Below, in pieces: positions 15,376 through 20,027 of a stretch of DNA of 20,027 bases. Position 1 is the stretch's first letter. Every line of letters starts with the position of its first letter. The notes under the pieces were generated by a model. The model saw nothing but the letters and a program-made list of their open reading frames with translations. It was not told where the DNA came from and made no database searches. The position numbers were made by a program, and so were the translations under genes. This DNA is from an uncultured Clostridium sp. (lineage in GTDB: Bacteria; Bacillota; Clostridia; Clostridiales; Clostridiaceae), in assembly GCA_946575275.1 (NCBI GenBank), contig CAMNZV010000006.1, positions 1 to 20,027 of the forward strand. The letters run 5' to 3'.

Positions 15376-15983
15376 TTATTCCTCCTTCCTATTAAATTCA
15401 CCTACAGCCTTTTCATCAGCTTTTGTTTGTTGTAGCCTCCATAATGTTTTTAAAAAGTCTCTACCTTCTTTTGTTCCATTCCAACTATCTATCCAGCTGT
15501 CCTTGTTATATTGTAAATAATCAATTAGAGGTAGCTCTTTTACTTCAAGAAAGTTTAACCCTGTATATTTACTAATTCTTCTTAATATTGATGATTTAAT
15601 ACTAAAATCTTTTTCCCATTGTTCAACACATATATATTTACTGCATATTGCTTCACCTATCTCACCTTCTGGGATAGGTATTCTTAGTTTGGGTCATTTC
15701 TCAAATTATATACAAATTTGCTTATCTCTTGATGTATGCTTACTTGTAATTTAACTGGAATAGTTCTTACTTCCTCTTCAGTAAATTTTATTTTCTCTGA
15801 ATTATTATTAAGAATAATTTTAGTTATCTCAATTCTTTTATCATATGCATTTTCTTCATTCATTTCTGATTGAATTTTATCAATTTCCATTGCAACCTTT
15901 GCAGTTGGCTGAAGTAATGTTATATCCTTGTCAAATAATCTTATTTCAATACCTTGGTTCATTAATTTATCTAAATCTAACAT
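15376..15983 (-). CDS. Tail assembly chaperone, -1 frameshift fusion product (gpGT-like)
   Basis: Ribosomes that slip back one base at CCCAAAC (15687-15693) avoid the TAA that follows and read on for 103 codons to a TAA at 15376-15378. This gives a 202-residue fusion: 99 residues shared with the short chaperone and a 103-residue extension starting LRIPIPEGEIGEA. The extension frame is open and protein-like, contains no ATG, GTG or TTG codon, and has no ribosome binding site of its own, so it can only be reached by frameshifting. In lambda, G and GT bind the tape measure and recruit tail tube subunits in a fixed ratio. The position just before the tape measure gene is exactly as expected. Precise CDS: join of 15983-15687 and 15687-15376 read on the minus strand. 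Confidence 0.85.
15655..15693 (-). promoter_or_regulatory. Programmed -1 ribosomal frameshift signal
   Basis: The zero frame reads C-CCA-AAC, a canonical X-XXY-YYZ slippery heptamer (15687-15693), followed at once by the zero-frame stop TAA. After a 7-nt spacer there is a perfect 7-bp stem, ACCTATC with GATAGGT (15673-15679 and 15655-15661), enclosing an 11-nt loop in which CC and GG may pair further. Heptamer, spacer and hairpin together match the textbook arrangement. Confidence 0.88.
15684..15983 (-). CDS. Tail assembly chaperone, short form (gpG-like)
   Basis: This 99-residue acidic, mainly helical protein lies between the major tail protein and the tape measure, the location of gpG-like chaperones. 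It starts at an ATG with AAGGA 8 nt upstream and ends at the TAA directly after the slippery CCCAAAC. The short form should be the abundant product, with the fusion made by a minority of ribosomes. No sequence motif alone identifies the family; the frameshift signal and order do. Its transcript lies downstream of a terminator hairpin (16003-16026), so it is expected to be made at lower level than the tail tube protein. Confidence 0.87.
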   Translation of the reverse strand: MLDLDKLMNQGIEIRLFDKDITLLQPTAKVAMEIDKIQSEMNEENAYDKRIEITKIILNNNSEKIKFTEEEVRTIPVKLQVSIHQEISKFVYNLRNDPN

Positions 15984-16002
15984 TTAATCATTCCTTTCAA
16001 AT

Positions 16003-16026
16003 AAAAAAGAGAGGTATTACCCTCTC
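16003..16026 (-). terminator. Attenuating terminator after the major tail protein
   Basis: GAGAGG and CCTCTC form a 6-bp GC-rich stem with a 6-nt loop, followed by T6 on the minus strand, 4 nt after the major tail protein stop. Genes beyond it are essential, so it must act as a partial terminator or be bypassed. Confidence 0.7.
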
Positions 16027-16029
16027 AAA

Positions 16030-16830
16030 TTAAACTGTTGTAATTGTAACTGTACATGTTGCATTCTTTGTGTTATCTAGTTTACTTGTTGCAGTAATAA
16101 CGCAACTTCCTGTTGCAACTGCTGTAATAACACCATTATTACTTACTGTAGCCTTTGCATTATCTGCTGAACTCCAAACAACGTCTTTAAGGGCTGTTAC
16201 TGGTTCTACACTTGACACTAATGCTTCTTTATCTCCTACCTTCATGGCTAAAGTAGAGTGGTTTAATGTGACACCTGTAACATTATCTGATGTTACCTCT
16301 TCAGTTAAATCAAATAAATAATTTTTAATATGTTCAATAGCTTCTAAAGTTGCATCTACTGTCAATTCTTTATTTGTAAACTCTAAAGCAAATCCATTAC
16401 CACCTTGACCTATCATTGTAAATCTAATTTTATTTCCATCTTCTTTTTCATGTACAAATCTAAATAGTACAGTTTTCAAGCTATTGTTAGTATTACCTAC
16501 TACCAATTTCTTAACTGCTTTCCCATTAATTACATTTGTAGAGTATTGAGCTGTTGATAATAAAGCTAACTTTTCTAAATCCCAAGTTAAAATACCTGTT
16601 TTAGCTGTACACGCTTCACTAATAACAAATCTTTTTACTATTTTGCTGTATTGATTCTTTACATCATAAACTTCAGGTTTGTAATCAATACTAAATCCAC
16701 CTGAACAATGCCCTACGTTATGAGCTTCTGTTTCTATATCTAAATCTTCTGGTATCACACTACCATCAAATTCATACATATATACTTCACCAGCACCTAA
16801 TATTACCTCATTTATATCCTTTGTTGCCAT
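16030..16830 (-). CDS. Major tail (tube) protein with C-terminal Ig-like Big_2 domain
   Basis: This 266-residue protein forms the tail tube. The tube domain is roughly residues 1-180, beginning with the ATKDINEVILGAGEVYMYEF pattern common in Firmicute siphophage tube proteins. Residues 185-266 are a bacterial Ig-like (Big_2) domain, with TGVTLNHSTLAMKVGD, VVWSSADNAKATVS and GVITAVATGSCVITAT. Such domains project from the outer tail surface and are thought to help weak binding to cell-surface sugars. GGAGGTG lies 7 nt before the ATG, which directly abuts the stop of the upstream gene. A hairpin terminator follows the stop, consistent with high expression of this gene compared with those downstream. 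Confidence 0.9.
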   Translation of the reverse strand: MATKDINEVILGAGEVYMYEFDGSVIPEDLDIETEAHNVGHCSGGFSIDYKPEVYDVKNQYSKIVKRFVISEACTAKTGILTWDLEKLALLSTAQYSTNVINGKAVKKLVVGNTNNSLKTVLFRFVHEKEDGNKIRFTMIGQGGNGFALEFTNKELTVDATLEAIEHIKNYLFDLTEEVTSDNVTGVTLNHSTLAMKVGDKEALVSSVEPVTALKDVVWSSADNAKATVSNNGVITAVATGSCVITATSKLDNTKNATCTVTITTV

Positions 16831-17196
16831 TTATAAGCACCTCCATGTTATTATAATAAATTGTGATATTTCCCACATTTGTGGTACATCACTGAATATT
16901 GTGCCTCCTCCAGCAAGTTGTCCTCTTAAAGCTATTTTATTACTCACTAGAGAAGGTTTATTTAATTCTGTATTAAATTTATCGCAGATAGCTTTTTTAA
17001 TTTCTTCTGCAATTTCGTAATCCTCGTGGATTATTTTAACTTCGACTTGATCAGTTTTAACTGTTCCATAACTAATAGGGGTTATAGTATAGGTTATACA
17101 TGGAAATTCAGTACCATATACAGGGAATACCTTATTATGACCAATATACTCTAATACTGTTTCTTCTAATATTTCTTTTAAAGCTTCATACAGCAT
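16831..17196 (-). CDS. Tail terminator/tail completion protein candidate
   Basis: This 121-residue protein lies between the HK97 gp10-like gene and the major tail protein, where phages encode the tail-terminator that caps the tube and joins it to the head. The sequence (VFPVYGTEFPCITYTI, then EDYEIAEEIKKAICDKF) agrees with the small alpha/beta terminator proteins, but the resemblance is mostly positional. The ATG at 17196 has AGGTGG 8 nt upstream and starts just after the previous stop; a GTG at 17208 would add four residues but has no well-placed ribosome binding site. Its stop abuts the major tail protein ATG. Confidence 0.7.
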   Translation of the reverse strand: MLYEALKEILEETVLEYIGHNKVFPVYGTEFPCITYTITPISYGTVKTDQVEVKIIHEDYEIAEEIKKAICDKFNTELNKPSLVSNKIALRGQLAGGGTIFSDVPQMWEISQFIIITWRCL

Positions 17197-17197
17197 A

Positions 17198-17614
17198 TTA
17201 CTTACCACCTGCCAATATCCTATTAATGTAAGTTTTATTTTTAATTTTTGCCCTGTCTAAAAAGGCATTTGGTTTTTGTCCATGTGTCCAATTCAAACCT
17301 TTATATTTTCCTTTTTCAACTTTATATGCCCATGGTGTCTTTCTTCCATCACCATTTACTGCATATATTCCAGTACCTTGATGAACATATGGAGCGTACT
17401 CAAGAGTATTTCCCACTATCCCTATTACTTTAGTACCCTCTGTAGAAACTTGACTAACCATACTTGATCTAAGTAGTCCTTGGTCAATTGGTGCTTCTAT
17501 TTTTGCATCTCTTTCAACTAAAAAACAACACGTTTCCATGTTATTTACTAGTCTTTGAGAAATTATAGCTTTTGCCTCTTCAATTGCTTTTTTAAATTCC
17601 TCTGTATTAGACAT
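17198..17614 (-). CDS. HK97 gp10-family neck/tail component
   Basis: This 138-residue protein shows the family signatures APIDQGLLRSSM (about 41-52), YAPYVHQGTG (71-80) and GQKPNAFLDRA (111-121), which are typical of HK97 gp10-like proteins found between head-closure and tail-terminator genes. They probably help join head to tail. GGGAGGTGG lies 6 nt before the ATG. The first 8 nt overlap the end of the upstream head-closure gene, indicating coupled translation. Confidence 0.88.
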   Translation of the reverse strand: MSNTEEFKKAIEEAKAIISQRLVNNMETCCFLVERDAKIEAPIDQGLLRSSMVSQVSTEGTKVIGIVGNTLEYAPYVHQGTGIYAVNGDGRKTPWAYKVEKGKYKGLNWTHGQKPNAFLDRAKIKNKTYINRILAGGK

Positions 17615-17924
17615 TAATATCCACCTCCCTAAGCAATAGATTGTTTAATCTTCCTTGATTATTAGCCCCTATTACTTCGTATATAGTACCTTCTGTATCT
17701 ATTAGCCTATTTATACCCTCTTTAATTTCTTTATTGAACGTAAGCCCTGTATGAGTACTTTGGTTATATCTTACTGATTGAGTGTTAATCATATCATTTG
17801 TTTTGAATATTGATACATAAATAACCCCTTTATCAAGCCAATCATACTTTGGAGCTCCGCTTTTAGAAGGGACTTTTTCTTTAATCTGTAAGGTCATAGC
17901 TTTCATATTACTATTAATACTCAT
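17607..17924 (-). CDS. Head-closure/head-tail adaptor protein (SPP1 gp16-like)
   Basis: This 105-residue beta-rich protein matches the phage head-tail joining family in size, position and pattern (KVPSKSGAPKYDW near the start, SVRYNQSTHTGLTF in the centre, RLIDTEGTIYEV near the end). Such proteins form a ring below the connector that stops DNA leaking from the filled head. AGGTGAT precedes the ATG, and the gene begins 4 nt after the connector stop. Its end overlaps the next gene by 8 nt. Confidence 0.85.
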   Translation of the reverse strand: MSINSNMKAMTLQIKEKVPSKSGAPKYDWLDKGVIYVSIFKTNDMINTQSVRYNQSTHTGLTFNKEIKEGINRLIDTEGTIYEVIGANNQGRLNNLLLREVDINV

Positions 17925-17928
17925 CTAA

Positions 17929-18240
17929 TCACCTAAACCTTCTACATCTTCTTAATTTAGCTTTTATTTCAGAAGGTATACCATCTATATAACTTTCAGA
18001 TACACCACTGTTACTTGCACTTGATAATCCCTCTGAACCAAATTTATTGCATTTAATTACTACTAATTCTTTAACTATTGACATACAAAAAGGAGATAGC
18101 TCTTCACCATCTCCTAAATTTATATACTCTTTTATTTCATTTATAGAATCAGTTATTATATCTAATAACAATTCATCACTGTTATTTGATATTCCTGGTC
18201 TTAATTTTAAAGACTGTAATATCATTTCCTCTTGAAACAA
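17929..18240 (-). CDS. Head-tail connector protein (gp6/gp15-like)
   Basis: This 103-residue, largely helical protein follows the capsid gene, the place of the gp6-like connector (Phage_connect_1) that docks onto the portal. The family-like helices LLLDIITDSINEIKEYINL and PFCMSIVKELVVIKCNKFG are present, ending in a very basic tail (KAKLRRCRRFR). It starts with TTG, chosen because GAGGTGAT is ideally placed; the ATG five codons later has no room for a ribosome binding site. A short hairpin lies between the capsid stop and this gene. Confidence 0.83.
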   Translation of the reverse strand: MFQEEMILQSLKLRPGISNNSDELLLDIITDSINEIKEYINLGDGEELSPFCMSIVKELVVIKCNKFGSEGLSSASNSGVSESYIDGIPSEIKAKLRRCRRFR

Positions 18241-18263
18241 TATATCACCTCATTTCTACAAGG

Positions 18264-18286
18264 AAAAGGATAGCATTATGCTACCC
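18264..18286 (-). terminator. Hairpin directly after the capsid gene
   Basis: GGGTAGC and GCTATCC (one G·U pair) enclose a 5-nt loop, followed by TTTT on the minus strand. It begins right after the capsid stop. The T run is short, so it may be a leaky terminator or a 3' stabilising hairpin for capsid mRNA. Confidence 0.55.
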
Positions 18287-19174
18287 CTATACTCCTGAAA
18301 CCTCTTTAGTATTCACTGGATTAGCAGTTGTATTTGTTATTTCAACCTTAGTAGGTGTCACTTGGTCCGTTGGAATTACATTGTAGAATAATACTGCAAT
18401 TGCATCATCCCTAAGCACTTTAGATCCGTACATACACAATCCTCTAACACCATCAGCAAATGAAGTTTGTAGTCTCATAGCTTCCATTTCATCTAATTGC
18501 TTTGCAGCTCCTATAGCTCCTTTATAGTGAGCTACAATTTGACCTGCTGGTTTTTCTTCACTACACACAACCCTCATACTATTTATAGTTTGTCCTTCTA
18601 CTACTCCATTTTGAAGTACTACTGGATTAGTTGTAAATCTTCTATCCTTAGAAAGTAATCCTAATATTTCAGCATCTACAGTTACATATCTATCTGTTTT
18701 AGGCACCTTATTTTTAGAAAGCATAGTTCCTAAATCTACTATATAATCATAAATATTTATTGCTGATACATCTTTCTTTGAAGATGTAGATCCTATCTTA
18801 TTTCCTGATTTAACTCCGCCAGCTAAAGTAGTATAAAAATCTTTATCATAAGTTTCAGCTAATACTGCTGCATGTTCTGCTGTAGTTGCCCCCATAACTT
18901 CTGCTACTAATTGAACCTTATCACAATCATCTAAACTAAATGCAAAATACTTCTTTTTATCAAAAGTCATTTCAATAGGAGTTGTATTAATATCATCCCA
19001 ATTTATAGTTCCCTCATAATCTTTTATTGTTCCAGCTCCAACTCTATTAAATATTACTTTATTTCCTTGAATCTTTGATGGTTTAGTTGATACTGCATCA
19101 GCTACTGATACAGAGTGGAAATTAGCTAATAATGCTCCTTCCCATAATGTTGCTTTAAAACTTGCTACTGACAT
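18287..19174 (-). CDS. Major capsid protein (HK97-fold)
   Basis: This 295-residue protein lies directly after the scaffold gene and before the connector gene, the standard capsid position. Its opening (SVASFKATLWEGALLANF), a GNKVIFNRVGAG strand region, an EGTINWDDI loop (about 54-62) and the central helix ATTAEHAAVLAETYDKDFY (96-114) agree with small Firmicute siphophage capsid proteins of about 300 residues. It lacks an N-terminal delta domain, in keeping with a separate scaffold protein. AGAAGGA lies 6 nt upstream of the ATG. A hairpin follows the stop, possibly raising its mRNA relative to later genes. Confidence 0.9.
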   Translation of the reverse strand: MSVASFKATLWEGALLANFHSVSVADAVSTKPSKIQGNKVIFNRVGAGTIKDYEGTINWDDINTTPIEMTFDKKKYFAFSLDDCDKVQLVAEVMGATTAEHAAVLAETYDKDFYTTLAGGVKSGNKIGSTSSKKDVSAINIYDYIVDLGTMLSKNKVPKTDRYVTVDAEILGLLSKDRRFTTNPVVLQNGVVEGQTINSMRVVCSEEKPAGQIVAHYKGAIGAAKQLDEMEAMRLQTSFADGVRGLCMYGSKVLRDDAIAVLFYNVIPTDQVTPTKVEITNTTANPVNTKEVSGV

Positions 19175-19189
19175 TTAAATTCCTTCTTT

Positions 19190-19783
19190 CTATTTATTAT
19201 TTTGTAAGGCCGTAAATTGTGCTGCTACTTCCTCAGCGGTCATTTTATCAGCATTGGCCATTAATGCTTCATAAGTGTTATTATTCCCTGAACCACCTTC
19301 AGGATTAGCTGGTGGTATTCCGCTAATTTTCTCTTCAAACAAATCTTTGTAAGATTCCTTTAGTCCTTTTAGTTGCTCATCTAAGCCTATTACTGTACCA
19401 TCTTCACTTATTGATAACTTATCCCTATCAATTCTAGTGGATAATAAATCAGTGTGCTTTGCCTTAGATGTAGATAAAGCCTTTTCAATTGCACTATCTA
19501 GAGTTAAATTCCTTACCTTAGATTCATAATCAGCCTTTTGTGTTTTAATAGTATCTTCATACTCTTTAACTTTTGTTTGCAGGGTTTCATTGTCTCCATT
19601 ACTTTTCTTTAGGTCCTTTATAGTGTTATTAGCTTCGTCTAGCTGTTTGTTTGCATTTTCTAGCTTAGTAGTAGCCTCTACTGCCTTAGCCTTTTCAACT
19701 TCAATATCTGCTCCATTTTCAGCCATAACCTTGTCAATAACCTCTTTCTCAAGGCCTAAATCTTCTAAAAATTTTCTTTTCAT
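19190..19783 (-). CDS. Capsid scaffold protein (phage GP20 family)
   Basis: This 197-residue protein guides assembly of the procapsid and is then lost. It begins MKRKFLEDLGLEKEVIDKVM, the GP20-family opening. A charged coiled coil spans about 28-100 (LENANKQLDEANNTIKDLKK then VKEYEDTIKTQKADYE). A conserved stretch, LDSAIEKAL, is near 103-111, and the C-terminus is short and helical (AEEVAAQFTALQNNK). A Gly/Pro/Asn-rich linker lies near 157-172. GGAGG lies 8 nt before the ATG. It is immediately upstream of the major capsid gene, and a terminator hairpin and three TTTACG repeats lie just upstream of it, so it may start its own transcript. Confidence 0.92.
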   Translation of the reverse strand: MKRKFLEDLGLEKEVIDKVMAENGADIEVEKAKAVEATTKLENANKQLDEANNTIKDLKKSNGDNETLQTKVKEYEDTIKTQKADYESKVRNLTLDSAIEKALSTSKAKHTDLLSTRIDRDKLSISEDGTVIGLDEQLKGLKESYKDLFEEKISGIPPANPEGGSGNNNTYEALMANADKMTAEEVAAQFTALQNNK

Positions 19784-19797
19784 TCTTCATTCCTCCA

Positions 19798-19847
19798 TTT
19801 ACGCTTATTTACGTGAGTTGCTTTCACTAATGTATAGTTCTTTTACG
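19798..19847. repeat. Three TTTACG repeats upstream of the scaffold gene
   Basis: TTTACG occurs on the plus strand at 19798-19803, 19808-19813 and 19842-19847 (CGTAAA on the coding strand). CpG-containing hexamers are uncommon in such AT-rich DNA, and the first two are exactly 10 bp apart. They lie between a terminator and the scaffold ribosome binding site, a suitable place for activator or sigma-factor binding. Confidence 0.4.
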
Positions 19848-19867
19848 TCTGCTATAAAAAGACATAT

Positions 19868-19892
19868 AAAAAAGCCTTAGTTTCCTAAGACT
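19868..19892 (-). terminator. Terminator between unknown small gene and scaffold gene
   Basis: On the minus strand AGTCTTAG and CTAAGGCT form an 8-bp stem (one G·U pair) with a GAAA tetraloop, followed by T5-6. It begins a few bases after the stop of the partial gene at the right edge. Confidence 0.8.
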
Positions 19893-19896
19893 TTAA

Positions 19897-20027
19897 TTAT
19901 CTTTCCACTTTATAATTTTCCCATTTCTTATATGCATCTATGTATATTTCTTTTTTATCACCGTTATAAGTACACTCGTAATACATTCCATCAAATAACG
20001 TAGTGCTTAATAGTGCTTTGTTGTTTT
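19897..20027 (-). CDS. 3' end of an unknown small phage gene (partial)
   Basis: An open frame enters from the right edge and runs 42 codons to TAA at 19897-19899. The visible C-terminus reads LFDGMYYECTYNGDKKEIYI in its central part and ends KWENYKVER. It is probably part of a small protein encoded between the minor head protein and scaffold genes of this phage type. No family is recognised. The terminator that follows within a few bases supports a real gene end. Confidence 0.6.
   Translation of the reverse strand, partial: NNKALLSTTLFDGMYYECTYNGDKKEIYIDAYKKWENYKVER

Noticed and set aside
15375..15401. Upstream in-frame ATG at 15401 for the tape measure protein
   Set aside because: AGGAGG lies between this ATG and the one at 15374, so the downstream ATG is the real start. 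The extra codons overlap the chaperone extension in another frame.
1..20027. tRNA genes, CRISPR arrays, insertion sequences or an integrase
   Set aside because: No cloverleaf-like segments, regularly spaced repeats, transposase-like proteins or recombinase motifs were seen. The integrase is presumably at the other end of the prophage.

Overview
This window looks like the late half of an integrated siphovirus (a long, non-contractile-tailed phage) in a low-GC Firmicute, most likely Clostridium sensu lato. The evidence is the strongly AT-rich sequence, AGGAGG-type ribosome binding sites, a CwlD-like sporulation amidase, a CD3324-family small protein, and phage proteins of clostridial type. Every convincing gene lies on the minus strand, so transcription runs from high to low coordinates. 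The species cannot be named from the sequence alone.

About 20027-16000 is the head and neck module: the 3' end of an unknown small gene, a GP20-type scaffold protein, the major capsid protein, a head-tail connector, a head-closure protein, an HK97 gp10-like protein, a tail-terminator candidate and a major tail protein carrying a C-terminal Ig-like (Big_2) domain. Terminase and portal would lie beyond the right edge. About 15983-6986 is the tail module: a tail assembly chaperone pair made by a -1 ribosomal frameshift (slippery CCCAAAC, 7-nt spacer, 7-bp hairpin), tape measure, Dit, Tal, a small unknown protein, and a BppU-type baseplate/tail-fibre protein with a beta-helix that carries GH28-like acidic motifs. 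About 6953-4578 holds an acyltransferase-3 membrane protein, then the lysis cassette (Phage_holin_4_1-type holin and an Amidase_3 endolysin).

About 4445-3169 is a self-contained accessory unit: a Panacea (SocA/GepA-like) protein overlapping an uncharacterised protein. It has its own inverted-repeat operator/promoter and its own terminator, and is best read as a prophage-carried toxin-antitoxin pair. It is the most interesting system here.

About 3168-2619 is a gene-poor junction region with two strong terminators, a possible fragment of an Rrf2-family regulator and a possible small RNA unit. The prophage end probably falls here, but the att site cannot be fixed without the other end. Left of it are genes that look chromosomal or are of uncertain origin: a CD3324-family HTH protein, an unlisted 13-residue micro-ORF with a strong Shine-Dalgarno upstream of a GNAT acetyltransferase, a second holin-like protein of another family, and cwlD.

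Hairpin terminators follow the pre-scaffold gene, capsid, major tail protein and acyltransferase. They suggest that late transcript abundance is stepped down at several points. Several start codons were moved on ribosome-binding-site grounds: tape measure to 15374, Tal to 11484, tail terminator to 17196 and the toxin candidate to 3891.
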